Assembly: GCA_015709205.1 (NCBI GenBank)
Contig: JACCQO010000006.1
Span: 62,001 to 126,000 of the forward strand
Direction of reading: 5' to 3'
Source of the DNA: Desulfovibrionaceae bacterium
GTDB taxonomy: Bacteria > Desulfobacterota > Desulfovibrionia > Desulfovibrionales > Desulfovibrionaceae
DNA length: 64,000 nucleotides
A program made the translations under genes and the position numbers. Position 1 is the stretch's first letter; the number at the start of each line of letters is the position of its first letter. A model generated the notes under the pieces. That model was not told the origin of the DNA. It worked only from the letters and a program-made list of their open reading frames with translations, and searched no databases. This document shows, in pieces, positions 47,963 to 57,234 of this stretch.

Positions 47963-49291
47963 TTAGTATTCCCCTTCCGGATCGATGCCGAACTTCTCCC
48001 ACTGCGCGGCCGCGGTGGCCTCGGCCCTCTCCAGTTCCTCGCCCTCCAGCGGGTCGATGACCAGGGCCTCGGCCACCAGCTGCCAGATGTACTTCACCTC
48101 GTAATTGAGGCCCTCGTAGAACTTGGGCAGCCGCTTCATGATCTGGTCGCGGCAGTTGGAGCAGCCGACCACGACCACGTCCGCGCCCGTGCGCCGGATC
48201 TGGTCCACCTTGAAGCGGCCGTGGTAGGCGGCCTGCTCCTCGAAGGGCATGGGCCACATGCCGCCGCCCGCGCCGCAGCAGTAGTTGGCCTCGCGGTTGG
48301 GGGTCATCTCCACGAAGTCGTCCACGCACTGGTTGATGATCCAGCGCGGCTCGTCGAAGAAGGCGTCGCCGAAGTGCTTGAGCAGTTCGCGGCCGTGTTT
48401 GCAGGAGTCGTGCCACGTGAAGGTCTTGCCCGCGTGCACGGACTTGTCCAGCTTGATGCGCCCCTCGCTGATGATCTCGCGCAGGTATTCGTAGAGATAG
48501 ATGAAGTTGATCTGGTTCTCCGGGTTCTCGGAGAAGCAGCGCTTCAGGCCGGTGCGGCAGCCGTAGGACCCGCCGCCGCAGTCGGGCATGATCATGCGCT
48601 TGATCTTCTTTTCCTTCACGTAGTTGATCTTGCGCATGGCCAGCTCGCGCGAGCCGTCGTAGTTGCCGGAGAACAGCGCCCAGTCCACGGCCTCCCAGCC
48701 CTCGCTGGGCACGGTCCACTTGGAGCGCGCGGCGTAGAAGACCTTCCACCACCAGAACTGGTCCTCGTAGTCGCCGTAGACCTCCTTGGAATTGGGGAAG
48801 AAGAGGATGTCCGCGTTCTCCACGTCCACGGGCACGTAGAACCCCGGGCACTCCTCCTCGGCCAGCTCCACGCCCAGCTCGGCCATGCCCTGGAGGTAGT
48901 CCTCCCTGGCGATGGCCAGGTTGTTGCCGGTGAGCAGGTTGTTCATGGCCCCCTTGTGCAGGGTGCCGGGCACGGCCTCGCGGTCGCGCAGGTGCTTCAT
49001 GTGCGCGAGGATGGGCACGATGTCGATGCCCATGGGGCAGGACAGGGTGCAGCGGCCGCAGCCCGTGCACAGCCAGGGAAAGTTGGATTTGACGACCTCG
49101 TCCACCATGCCCAGGGTGAGCATGCGCAGGACCTTGCGGGTGTTCCATTCCTCGTTGCCGGGCGCGCCCGAGGAGGGGCAGCCTGCGGAGCAGCTGCCGC
49201 AGGACATGCACCGGCTCAGGTCCAGCTTGGCCAGGTGGGCGCGGATTTCCGAGGGCAGCTCCCGCGGGGTGACCACCTCTAAGGCTTCCAT
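47963..49291 (-). CDS. HdrD/TmcB-like iron-sulfur protein, one intact CCG module
   Basis: 442 residues from ATG 49291 (AAAGGAG upstream). Two ferredoxin motifs (CMSCGSCSAGCPSS from residue 28; CTGCGRCTLSCPMG) precede two CCG-like domains. Only the second is complete (DSCKHG...NYCCGAGGG...GCSNCRDQ); the first lacks the usual PGC and CCG cysteines (FPNSKE in their place; a CGGGSYGC group remains). This resembles the cytoplasmic HdrD-like subunits DsrK, TmcB and HmcF, which work with membrane or soluble redox modules. Last gene of the Hdr cluster. Confidence 0.82.
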   Translation of the reverse strand: MEALEVVTPRELPSEIRAHLAKLDLSRCMSCGSCSAGCPSSGAPGNEEWNTRKVLRMLTLGMVDEVVKSNFPWLCTGCGRCTLSCPMGIDIVPILAHMKHLRDREAVPGTLHKGAMNNLLTGNNLAIAREDYLQGMAELGVELAEEECPGFYVPVDVENADILFFPNSKEVYGDYEDQFWWWKVFYAARSKWTVPSEGWEAVDWALFSGNYDGSRELAMRKINYVKEKKIKRMIMPDCGGGSYGCRTGLKRCFSENPENQINFIYLYEYLREIISEGRIKLDKSVHAGKTFTWHDSCKHGRELLKHFGDAFFDEPRWIINQCVDDFVEMTPNREANYCCGAGGGMWPMPFEEQAAYHGRFKVDQIRRTGADVVVVGCSNCRDQIMKRLPKFYEGLNYEVKYIWQLVAEALVIDPLEGEELERAEATAAAQWEKFGIDPEGEY

Positions 49292-49403
49292 GGCCGACTC
49301 CTTTGCGCCGCCTGGGCCCGGGCCGGGATGCGGCCCGGGCGCGGCGCGGTATGCGCGCGGTAGGCGCGCGGTCGGGGGCGCGGCCGGGCCGCGCCCCGTG
49401 CGG

Positions 49404-50336
49404 CTACGCCGGTGCGTGTTCCCTGGTGTCCACCACATCGCCGGACTGGTCGTACATCAGGCCGCAGCGCAGGTCGAAGTGGCGGTTGATGCTCATGGTC
49501 GGGCACAGGGAGTTGAGCGAGACCTGGGCCACGGTGGAGCCCAGGAAGGCCTCCTCGGGGTCGGTGTCCTTGCTGTGGTGGGCCATGAGGATCAGGTCCA
49601 CCCGCTCCATGCGCGCGATCTTGAGGATCTCCATGGACGGGCGGCCCTCCCAGCACTCGTAGGTGAGGTTCTCCATGCCCGCCAGCCGCGCGCCGTACTC
49701 CTCGACCATGCGCTGCTTGCAGTCGGCGATGCGCCGCGTGATCTCCTCCTGTCCCAGGTCGCTCGCGTCCAGGGCGTGGAAGAGGATCATCCGCGCCTTG
49801 TACTGCCGGGCGAGCTGCGCGCCGTACTGCACGGCGCACTCGGCCTGCTCGGAAAAGTCCGTGGCGCAGAGGATGGTGTCGAACTTCTGCTCGCCGTAGG
49901 GCGCGTCGCGGGTGACGATCATCACCGGGCAACGGGCCTTGCGGCTGACGCGTTCCAGGGTGCTGCCGGCCATGCCCCACATCTTGGAGCGCTTCTCGGC
50001 GTACTCCTTGGTGTGCGGGCCCATGATGATCAGGTCCGCGTTGACCTTGCGCGCCACGCGCAGGATCTCGTTGTGCGGCATGCCGGGGACCACGTGGATG
50101 CCGTAGTCCGCGAGGCCCTTGAGCTTCTCGCTGTAGAACGTGCGGATGTTCTCCTTGATGCGTTCGGTCTCGCCGCTGGCCTCCAGATGGCGCACCTGGC
50201 CCCATCCCTGTTCCATGCCGGTCACGTGCAGGATGGTCAGCTTGGCCTCGAAACGCTGGGCAAAGGCGAAGGCCTTGTCGGCCGCGCATTCGCAGACTTC
50301 GGACGGGGTGACCGCGAGAACGATGTCCTTAAACAT
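49404..50336 (-). CDS. Tandem universal stress protein (two UspA domains)
   Basis: 310 residues with two Usp domains. The first begins MFKDIVLAVTPSEVCECAADKAFAFAQRF and ends near ADLIIMGPHTKEYAEK...GSTLERVSRKARCPVMIV; the second begins FDTILCATDFSEQAECAVQYGAQLAR and ends VDLILMAHHSKD...STVAQVSLNSLCPTMSI. The ATP-binding G-x2-G-x9-G-S/T pattern is only partly kept. It is embedded in the Hdr operon between hdrB and the HdrD-like gene, suggesting a link of the redox complex to energy state (inference). Confidence 0.88.
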   Translation of the reverse strand: MFKDIVLAVTPSEVCECAADKAFAFAQRFEAKLTILHVTGMEQGWGQVRHLEASGETERIKENIRTFYSEKLKGLADYGIHVVPGMPHNEILRVARKVNADLIIMGPHTKEYAEKRSKMWGMAGSTLERVSRKARCPVMIVTRDAPYGEQKFDTILCATDFSEQAECAVQYGAQLARQYKARMILFHALDASDLGQEEITRRIADCKQRMVEEYGARLAGMENLTYECWEGRPSMEILKIARMERVDLILMAHHSKDTDPEEAFLGSTVAQVSLNSLCPTMSINRHFDLRCGLMYDQSGDVVDTREHAPA

Positions 50337-50369
50337 GGCTGATACCTCCTGCTAGAGGGTTGTTGTCCG

Positions 50370-51317
50370 TTACGCGGGCTCGGTTTCGGGCTCCGCTTGG
50401 GGCTCGGCTTGCGGCGCGTCGGCAAAGCGCCGGGCCACCTTGTCGCGGAAGCGGCGCGTGAGCTCCATGTTGCGCGCGAGCAGCAGCGCCTCCTCGTCCA
50501 GGCCGAAGGCCAGCCCCATGAGCTGCGGCAGGTAGGCCACGGCCACGCGCTCGCCGCCGCCCACGGCGGCCAGGGCCTCGGACTGGTAGGCCTCCAGGTT
50601 CATCTGGCACATGGGGCAGACCGTGACGATGACGTCCGCGCCCTGGGCGTCGAGCAGGATGCGGCCCGTGGAGCGCAGGGCGACCTCCTTCTTGGTGGCC
50701 ATGAGCGAGGCCCCGCAGCAGCGCGCGCCCGAGGACCACGCGTAGGTCTCGGCCCCCAGGGCCTCGATGAGCGGCTCCATGGAGCGCGGGTGCTCGGGGT
50801 CGTCGAACTTGGGGTAGGGCCGGAGGATCTGGCAGCCGTAGTAGGGCGCGACCACCAGGCCCTTGAGCGGAGCGATGACGGCCTCGCGCACCGCGTCCGC
50901 GCCCACGTCGTTGACCAGCACGTCGAGCAGGTGGCGCACCCGCGCCGCGCCGGACCAGTGCATGTCCTCCACGGCCAGGACCTCGTTGATGTTTCCGGCC
51001 AGGGCGCGGTCGCGCCCGGCCTCCTCGCCCACGCGCAGCAGGTTCAGGTAGCAGGCCGCGCAGGGCACGAGCACGTCCGGCACCCGGGCATCGCGCCCGG
51101 CCGAGGCCGCGGCGCGCTCCACCAGGGCCAGGTTGCGCGCGGGCAGGGTGTAGGTCAGCAGGCGGCTCACGGACTCCACGGCGCTCGCGCCGCAGCAGGT
51201 CCAGTCCTCGATCTCCTCGACCTGCGCGCCCAGGTCGGCCATGACCAGCCGGGTGGACGCGTCGTACTCGCGCGCGCTCTCGGTGAGCGAACAGCCGGGG
51301 TAGTAGGCGTACTTCAT
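50370..51317 (-). CDS. hdrB: HdrB-like subunit, two CCG modules
   Basis: 315 residues from ATG 51317. Both CCG modules are intact: YPGCSLTES...WTCCGASA...PCAACYLN, and YGCQILRPY...ARCCGASL...VCPMCQMN. In HdrABC these bind two non-cubane [4Fe-4S] clusters that cleave a heterodisulfide; sulfate reducers lack coenzyme M/B, so another disulfide or thiol acceptor is likely. Its ATG overlaps the hdrC stop by four bases. The last 30 residues are a Glu/Pro/Ala tail. Confidence 0.92.
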   Translation of the reverse strand: MKYAYYPGCSLTESAREYDASTRLVMADLGAQVEEIEDWTCCGASAVESVSRLLTYTLPARNLALVERAAASAGRDARVPDVLVPCAACYLNLLRVGEEAGRDRALAGNINEVLAVEDMHWSGAARVRHLLDVLVNDVGADAVREAVIAPLKGLVVAPYYGCQILRPYPKFDDPEHPRSMEPLIEALGAETYAWSSGARCCGASLMATKKEVALRSTGRILLDAQGADVIVTVCPMCQMNLEAYQSEALAAVGGGERVAVAYLPQLMGLAFGLDEEALLLARNMELTRRFRDKVARRFADAPQAEPQAEPETEPA

Positions 51318-51946
51318 GGCTTTTCCTCCATTTCCCTGACCTTTGCGAAGAGCGGGCCCAACCGGCCGCGCTGCGGGGATCCGTGCAGCCCGGCCTTGCC
51401 CTTGGCCAGCATGCGCAGCCCCAGGGGCATGAACGAGAAGGGCGCCAGGGGGTCGCGCAGGGCCACGAAGTAGTGGGCCATGAGGTCGGTCTCGTTGACG
51501 CGGCCCAGGCGCCGCACGTTGTCCACGAAGGTCGCGTAGAAGGCCCCGTGCCTGCGCTGGCCTGGCCCGCCGCGCAGGATGGAGGCGCGCTTGAGCGCGG
51601 CCATGGCCCGGGTCAGCGGCAGCCCGCGCGGGCAGCGCAGGGTGCAGCCGTAGCACGAGGAACAGAGGTAGAAGGTCTTGGAGTCCATGACCTCGTCGGC
51701 GTAGCCGTGCAGCAGCAGCCGCCACATCCGGCGCGGGGTCAGGTCCATGGCGAACTGGTTGGGGCACGAGGCCGAGCAGGTGCCGCACTGCATGCACCCG
51801 GCGACCATGTGCCGGACCTCGTCCAGGGCCGCCTCGAGGGCCTGGGCGCGAGGATCGGGCGCGGGGGCCGGGGCGGCCGCCGGTGCCCGGGGGGCCTCGG
51901 GAGCCTTGGCCGTTGCGGCGTCGGCGTGTTCGGTTGCGGGAGCCAT
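51314..51946 (-). CDS. hdrC: HdrC-like subunit, two [4Fe-4S] clusters
   Basis: 210 residues. An Ala/Pro-rich N-terminal tail of about 35 residues precedes the HdrC domain with CMQCGTCSASCPN and CSSCYGCTLRCPRG. It relays electrons between HdrA and HdrB. Overlaps hdrB and follows the double-HdrA gene by 15 bases, as expected for a complex. Confidence 0.92.
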   Translation of the reverse strand: MAPATEHADAATAKAPEAPRAPAAAPAPAPDPRAQALEAALDEVRHMVAGCMQCGTCSASCPNQFAMDLTPRRMWRLLLHGYADEVMDSKTFYLCSSCYGCTLRCPRGLPLTRAMAALKRASILRGGPGQRRHGAFYATFVDNVRRLGRVNETDLMAHYFVALRDPLAPFSFMPLGLRMLAKGKAGLHGSPQRGRLGPLFAKVREMEEKP

Positions 51947-51961
51947 GCGCTTCTCCTTCGC

Positions 51962-54900
51962 TTACGCGGGGTCTTCGGTTGGGCCCGTGTCGGCGGCGTC
52001 CGGGGCCGCGGTCGCGGGTTCGGGGTCGCTTTCGGGCGTGGCGGCCGCCGGGGCCGGGGCCGTGCGCGGCGTGGGCAGGTTGCCCAGGGCCGCGTCGATG
52101 ACGCTCATGACCTGCACGTCCGTGAAGCCGCGCAGGACGGAAGCGCCGTTGGGGCAGGCCGCGGCGCAGGAGCCGCAGCCCTGGCAGAGCAGTTCGTCGA
52201 CCACGATGCGGTCGCGGTCCAGGTCCAGGCTGCGCGCGCCGTAGGGGCAGACGTCGATGCACCGGCCGCAGCGCGAGCACAGGGAGTCGCGCACCTCGGC
52301 GACCACCGAGCCGCAGACCAGCCGCTTTTCCGAGAGCACGCGCACGGCGCGCTGGGCCGCGGCCTTGGCCGAGGCCACGGTCTCGCCCATGGAGCCCGGC
52401 GCGCGCGCCAGGCCGCAGACGAACACGCCCTGCTTGAGGAAGTCCACGGGCCGCCACTTGTAGTCGGCCTCCTGGAAGAACCCGTTGGCGTCCAGGTGCA
52501 CGCCGAAGATCTCGGCCAGCTCCCAGTTCTCGTTGGGCTCGATGCCCGTGGACAGGGCCAGGAGGTCCGCATGCACGCGGATGGGCGCGGCCAGCACCGG
52601 GTCGTAGGCCGTGATCACCGGCCTGCCGTCCTCGAATTCCACCTGCGGCCGGTTCTCCGGCGAATAGCGCACGAAGATGGCCCCGGCCTCGCGGGCCTTG
52701 GTGTAGTACTGCTCGGAGAAGCCGTAGCTCATGATGTCGCGGTAGAAGACGTAGACCGGCAGGTCCGGGGCGCGCTCCTTGAGCAGGAGCAGGTTCTTGA
52801 GCATCCCGGCGCAGCAGACCCGGCTGCAGTAGTTGCGGTGTTCGTCGCGCGAGCGCCAGCACTGCATCATGGCCACGCCCGACAGCGCCGAGGCGTCGAT
52901 CTCGCCCGAAGCCAGCCGCTGTTCCAGTTCCAGCTGGGTGAGCACGGACTTGTGCACCCGGAAGCCGTAGTCGTAGATGCGCGATTCGTGGCCGCCGGTG
53001 GCCAGCACCGTGACCCCGTGTTCCACCGGGGCCGAGCCCTCGTCCAGGGACACGACCGAGAAGAAGCGCCCGGCGCGGCCCATGGACAGGGCCACGCGCG
53101 CGTCGGTGTGCACGGTGATGTTCGGGTGCCGCGTGACCTGGCCCACCAGGTCCTCCATGAAGCGCACGGGATCCTGGCCGGAGAGGGTGCGGCGCAGCTT
53201 CATGGCCGTGCCGCCCAGGTGCTCGGCCTCCTCCACCAGGGTCACGGGGTAGCCGTGGTCCGCGATGGCCATGGCCGCGGTCATGCCCGCGAGGCCGCCG
53301 CCGACCACCAGGGCCGCGCGGGTGACCTCCTGGGGCTCGGGCAGGGGCGAGGGGTCCGCGCCCATGAGGCGCATCAGGGACATGTGCACGCGGGTGAAGA
53401 CGTCCTCCTCGGCGCGTTCCCGGACGGCGGCGTCCGTGGGGTGCTTGGTGCTCATGGCGCCCATGACCAGGGAGTGCACGTCGACCACGTCCATGAGCGC
53501 GGGGTTCAGGCCGATGGCCGCGCCCAGTTCGCGCAACCGCGGCACGTAGGCGTAGGGCATGCACGCGCCGATGAGGATGCGGTTGGGCTCCAGTTCGGCG
53601 GCCGCCTCGGCCACGGCCTTCCAGCCTTCGCCCGTGCAGGCGTTGTCAACGCGCATGACCCGGACCACGGACTCCACGCCCTCCAGGCGGCGGGCCAGGT
53701 CGTCCACGTCCAGGGCGCGGTCCAGGGTCGGGCAGGAGGAGCACAGGGCCGCCAGGATGCGCGGCTGCTCGCGGGAGACGTCGCGGTAGCGCGGTTCGGG
53801 CTCGGGCCCGCGGTCCTTGATGGGCGCGAAGAGGTTGACCAGGCGCGAGGCGTTGCAGGCCGCGGCCCCGGACTGGATGACCGATTCCGCGATGTCGCGC
53901 GGCTGGCCGAAGGCCCCGCCCGCGAACACGCCCACGCGGCTGGTGCGCGCGGGTTCGAAGTAGTCCGTGGCGCAGAAGCCCCACTCGTTGGTCTCGATCC
54001 CCGCGGCGCGGGCCAGCCGCTGCATGGCCTTGGGCGGCCGAGCGCCCACGGCAAGCACGAGCATGTCGAAGGTCTCGGTGGTGATCCTGCCCGCGTCGTC
54101 CACGTACTGCACGCGCAGCGCGGCCGGATCGTCGGGGTCGGGCAGCACGGTGTGCAGCCGCGCGGGCACGAAGCGCACGCCGTTGGACTCGGCCGTGTCG
54201 CGGTAGGACTGGTACTCCTTCCCGAACACGCGCATGTCCATGTAGAAGACCGTGCACTCGGCCGGACCGCCCTTGCGCCCGAAGGTGCGCTTGCGCGCCA
54301 GGTTGGCCTCCTTGAGCGAGATCATGCAGCAGACCGAGGAACAGTAGTCGGCCTTCTTCTGCAGGTCGCGCGAGCCCACGCACTGCAGCCAGGCGATGCG
54401 CTTGAGCTCCTGGCCGTCGTGACGGGCGAGCCGCCCGCCGGACGGTCCCGTCGACGAGCACATCCGCTCGAATTCCAGGGAGGTGACCACGCCCGGCAGG
54501 CGGCCGTAGCCCAGGGTCTGGCCCGCGCCGTGCAGCGGGTCGCCCGGGTCGTAGCAGTCGAACCCGGCGGCCAGCACCACGGCGGCCACGTCCACCTCGA
54601 TGCGCTCCTCGCTGACCAGGCGCATGTAGAGCTTGTCCAGCCAGGGCACCAGGGTCGCGGGGTTCAGGGGGCCCACCACGTAGTCGCGCGCACCGAGGTC
54701 CACCAGGGCGCGGGCCTCGTGCTCGCGCTCGGGCGGGCAGGAGGCCACCACGGGCAGGGTGGGCCGGATCTCCTGGGCGCGCTCCAGCAGCCGCTCGGCG
54801 TCCGGATCGTCGATGCGCACGTCGATGACCAGCAGGCGGATGGTCTCGTCCTTGGCCAGGGTGTCCAGGGCTTCCTGGCCGGTCTTGGCGTGGAGGAAGG

Positions 54901-55540
54901 GGAAGTTCTGGTGCTTGAACCACCCGGCCAGGCGTTCGGCCGCGTCGGGCCGGGGGCTGGCCACCAGGATGCGGAAGTCCTTGCGCTCGCTGAAGCGGAA
55001 GTCGATGGCCCGGGTCGGGCAGGCGTCGTGGCACTGCCAGCAGCGCTCGCAGGAATCCAGGTCCACCACGTAGTGGTTGGGGATGGCGTGGGGCACGGGC
55101 AGGTGCACGGCGGTGCGCTGCGTGAGCCCGGCGTTGAATTCGTGCGGCACGCTCACCGGGCAGGCCTCGGCGCACAGGCCGCAGCCGATGCACTTTTCCG
55201 GATCCACGAAGCTGGACTGCCTGGAGAGCACGGCCTTGAAGGTGCCGGGCTCGCCGGAAAGCTCCAGCAGATCGGTGTGCAGCAGGATGTCGATGTTCTT
55301 GTGGAAGAGCCCCTTGCGCATGCAGAACTGGCTGGAGGAATCGCGCTCGGTCAGGGGCAGCATCTTGCACATGCCGCAGTGGTCGTTGGGGAACTGGTAG
55401 TCGAGCTGGGCCAGGAGCCCGCCGATGTGCGGGCGGGTGTCCGTGAGGACCACCTTGCGGCCCGTCTCGGCCAGGTCCAGGGCGGCGCGAATGCCGCCGA
55501 TGCCGGCTCCCACCACCAGGGCGTCGTAACTCTTGTTCAT
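51962..55540 (-). CDS. Giant double HdrA-like flavoprotein with embedded degenerate receiver domain
   Basis: 1192 residues. Module 1: FAD Rossmann motif GAGIGG (11-16), DYQFPNDHCGMCKM, cubane motifs CIGCGLCAEACP (117-128) and CERCWQCHDACP (164-175). Residues about 188-308 form a CheY-like fold inserted before the rest of module 1: RILVASPRPDA, LLVIDVRI (Asp240), VVASCPP, GARDYVVGPLNP; the acidic pair and the conserved Lys are missing. Module 1 resumes (CVGSRDLQKK...CSSVCC). Module 2 starts near 740 with GGGLAGMTAAMAIADHG, a second CSRVCC, and ends with CSRCGRCIDVCP...CQGCGSCAAACP (1088-1127). Similar to the long HdrA-type proteins (HdrL-like) of sulfate reducers, which are proposed to bifurcate electrons. 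The N-terminal CHCGSNI-type domain of normal HdrA is absent. Confidence 0.88.
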   Translation of the reverse strand: MNKSYDALVVGAGIGGIRAALDLAETGRKVVLTDTRPHIGGLLAQLDYQFPNDHCGMCKMLPLTERDSSSQFCMRKGLFHKNIDILLHTDLLELSGEPGTFKAVLSRQSSFVDPEKCIGCGLCAEACPVSVPHEFNAGLTQRTAVHLPVPHAIPNHYVVDLDSCERCWQCHDACPTRAIDFRFSERKDFRILVASPRPDAAERLAGWFKHQNFPFLHAKTGQEALDTLAKDETIRLLVIDVRIDDPDAERLLERAQEIRPTLPVVASCPPEREHEARALVDLGARDYVVGPLNPATLVPWLDKLYMRLVSEERIEVDVAAVVLAAGFDCYDPGDPLHGAGQTLGYGRLPGVVTSLEFERMCSSTGPSGGRLARHDGQELKRIAWLQCVGSRDLQKKADYCSSVCCMISLKEANLARKRTFGRKGGPAECTVFYMDMRVFGKEYQSYRDTAESNGVRFVPARLHTVLPDPDDPAALRVQYVDDAGRITTETFDMLVLAVGARPPKAMQRLARAAGIETNEWGFCATDYFEPARTSRVGVFAGGAFGQPRDIAESVIQSGAAACNASRLVNLFAPIKDRGPEPEPRYRDVSREQPRILAALCSSCPTLDRALDVDDLARRLEGVESVVRVMRVDNACTGEGWKAVAEAAAELEPNRILIGACMPYAYVPRLRELGAAIGLNPALMDVVDVHSLVMGAMSTKHPTDAAVRERAEEDVFTRVHMSLMRLMGADPSPLPEPQEVTRAALVVGGGLAGMTAAMAIADHGYPVTLVEEAEHLGGTAMKLRRTLSGQDPVRFMEDLVGQVTRHPNITVHTDARVALSMGRAGRFFSVVSLDEGSAPVEHGVTVLATGGHESRIYDYGFRVHKSVLTQLELEQRLASGEIDASALSGVAMMQCWRSRDEHRNYCSRVCCAGMLKNLLLLKERAPDLPVYVFYRDIMSYGFSEQYYTKAREAGAIFVRYSPENRPQVEFEDGRPVITAYDPVLAAPIRVHADLLALSTGIEPNENWELAEIFGVHLDANGFFQEADYKWRPVDFLKQGVFVCGLARAPGSMGETVASAKAAAQRAVRVLSEKRLVCGSVVAEVRDSLCSRCGRCIDVCPYGARSLDLDRDRIVVDELLCQGCGSCAAACPNGASVLRGFTDVQVMSVIDAALGNLPTPRTAPAPAAATPESDPEPATAAPDAADTGPTEDPA

Positions 55541-55580
55541 GGTTCGCTCCTGCGGCTTGCTCCCGCTCGTTTGGCGTGGT

Positions 55581-56744
55581 TCAGTCCGTTCCGCCCGTGA
55601 CCTCGGCGAACTCCTTCTCCCGGAACACGGTCAGCGGCGGGGCCTCCTCGGCGTTGCGGCCCGCCTCGTAGCCGAAGGCCCGCTGGGTGCGGTCGCCCAC
55701 CAGGCGGAAGAGCTCCATGACCGGCACTCCGTTGGGGCAGGCGTTGGAACACTGGCCGCAGCCCACGCACGAAAGGGACATGTGCGAAAGGCGCGTGAGG
55801 TGGAAGAAGAGGGTGTCCGTGGGCATGCGCAACTGGCCGTTCTTGCGCGCCCAGCCCATGTACTGCCAGGGCTTGTGGTCGAAGACGTCGGTGAGGAAGA
55901 CGCACTCCTTGCAGTAGCAGACCGGGCAGGCCGCGCGACAGTTGTAGCAGCTGATGCAGTTGGAGAGGTAAGCGCCCAGCTTGCCCAGGCTTTCGGTGGC
56001 CGTGGCGGTCTCGGCGAACATGGTGTCGCGGTACTCGCTGCGCGCGGCGATCAGCTCTTCCAGCGCGCTTTCGCGTGCCTGGGCGTGGGCCGGATCGGTA
56101 TCGGAAAGGGCCAGCCGGTTGAGCAGCCCCTCGCCGCGCGGCGTGTTGGCCGTGATCAGCAGCCGCTGGCCCGTGTCCACGCCGAAGAGCCCGATGTTCA
56201 GGTCCGCGCCGCCGGCTGCCGGGTGCTCGCAGGCCTTGCAGGCGCGGGCCAGGGTGTAGCCCTCGCCGTCGGTGAGTCCCTTGGAGGCCGCGGCCAGGAA
56301 GGCCAGGGTGGCTTCGTCGGGAGCGCGCGAGGCGATGAACCGGGGGTAGTCGGCGTTGGGATAGGCCCCGTAGCAGTCGAAGCCGATGAGAATGACGTTG
56401 TCCATGGCCCCCTGGTTGAGCTTGACCAGTTCGGTGAAGGCGCGCACCTCGCAGGGGCGCAGCACCGCCGCCAGGCTTCCTTCGCCCTCGCCGCGCGTCA
56501 GGCGGGAGACGAGCCGGGCCGCGTTCAGGGGAAAGGACGGGGCCAGGGGGTCGGTGGTCTCCAGCAGGGCGGGGTCCGTGACCAGGGTGGGCATGACCGC
56601 GCCCTGGGGGCCGCCGTTGGCCGAGAGATGCTTGCCCGCGAGCACGCCGCCGGCCAGCCCCTCGGTGAGCAGGCGCGCCAGGAATTCGCGCAGGGCCTTG
56701 GTCGGGTTCGCGTCCCGGACTTCCAGGCTGACTGTGGTCGCCAT
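55581..56744 (-). CDS. FdhB/FrhB-like iron-sulfur protein
   Basis: 387 residues. The N-terminal part resembles the beta-subunit family of F420 hydrogenase/formate dehydrogenase (LRPCEVRAFTELVKL, NVILIGFDCYG, CKACEHP). The C-terminal part has CISCYNCRAACPVCYCKEC and CVGCGQCSNACPNGVP, two cubane motifs. Such proteins connect a flavin or F420/NADH-type site to an HdrA/MvhD complex. No hydrogenase or formate dehydrogenase catalytic gene is nearby, so the electron donor is open. 41 bases after mvhD... the gap to mvhD holds its GAGGAA ribosome site. Confidence 0.85.
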   Translation of the reverse strand: MATTVSLEVRDANPTKALREFLARLLTEGLAGGVLAGKHLSANGGPQGAVMPTLVTDPALLETTDPLAPSFPLNAARLVSRLTRGEGEGSLAAVLRPCEVRAFTELVKLNQGAMDNVILIGFDCYGAYPNADYPRFIASRAPDEATLAFLAAASKGLTDGEGYTLARACKACEHPAAGGADLNIGLFGVDTGQRLLITANTPRGEGLLNRLALSDTDPAHAQARESALEELIAARSEYRDTMFAETATATESLGKLGAYLSNCISCYNCRAACPVCYCKECVFLTDVFDHKPWQYMGWARKNGQLRMPTDTLFFHLTRLSHMSLSCVGCGQCSNACPNGVPVMELFRLVGDRTQRAFGYEAGRNAEEAPPLTVFREKEFAEVTGGTD

Positions 56745-56780
56745 GTCTTCCTCCAGCAGTGCCGTCGCGCGCGCGACGGG

Positions 56781-57203
56781 TCAGATGACCATCATCCGGC
56801 TCGTTTCGCCGGGCCCCAGCTCGCGGATGTCCTCCACCAGCTCGTTGACCGTCTCCGCGAACTCGTTGCCCTCGCTCGCGCCCACCCAGGTGAGCTTCAC
56901 GCGGCGTTCGTCCACGCCGAAGCCCGTGAGGATCTCCTTGAGGAGCTTGACGCGGCGGCGCGCCTTGTAGTTGCCGTTGATGTAGTGGCAGTCGCCCGGG
57001 TGGCAGCCGCTGATGAGCACGGCGTCCGCCCCGCCGAGCAGGGCCTTGAGCACGTACTTGGGATCGACCATGCCCGTGCACATCATGCGCACCAGGCGCA
57101 CGTTGGGCGACTGGATCATGCGCGCGGTGCCCGCCAGGTCGGCGGCCGTGTACGTGCACCAGTTGCAGACGAAGGCCACGATGGTCGGTTCGAAGCGTTC
57201 CAT
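56781..57203 (-). CDS. mvhD: MvhD/FlpD-type electron-transfer subunit
   Basis: 140 residues, full length for MvhD. Conserved cysteines: FVCNWCTYTAADLAG, MMCTGMVDPKYV, and GCHPGDCHYINGN, binding a [2Fe-2S] cluster in the family. It passes electrons between HdrA and a partner oxidoreductase. Lies between hdrA and the FdhB-like gene. The N-terminal stretch WCTYTAAD and the HPGDCHY motif are textbook for the family. Confidence 0.94.
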   Translation of the reverse strand: MERFEPTIVAFVCNWCTYTAADLAGTARMIQSPNVRLVRMMCTGMVDPKYVLKALLGGADAVLISGCHPGDCHYINGNYKARRRVKLLKEILTGFGVDERRVKLTWVGASEGNEFAETVNELVEDIRELGPGETSRMMVI

Positions 57204-57234
57204 GGAGTGTCTCCCTTTGTTCGGCGGGTTGCGG

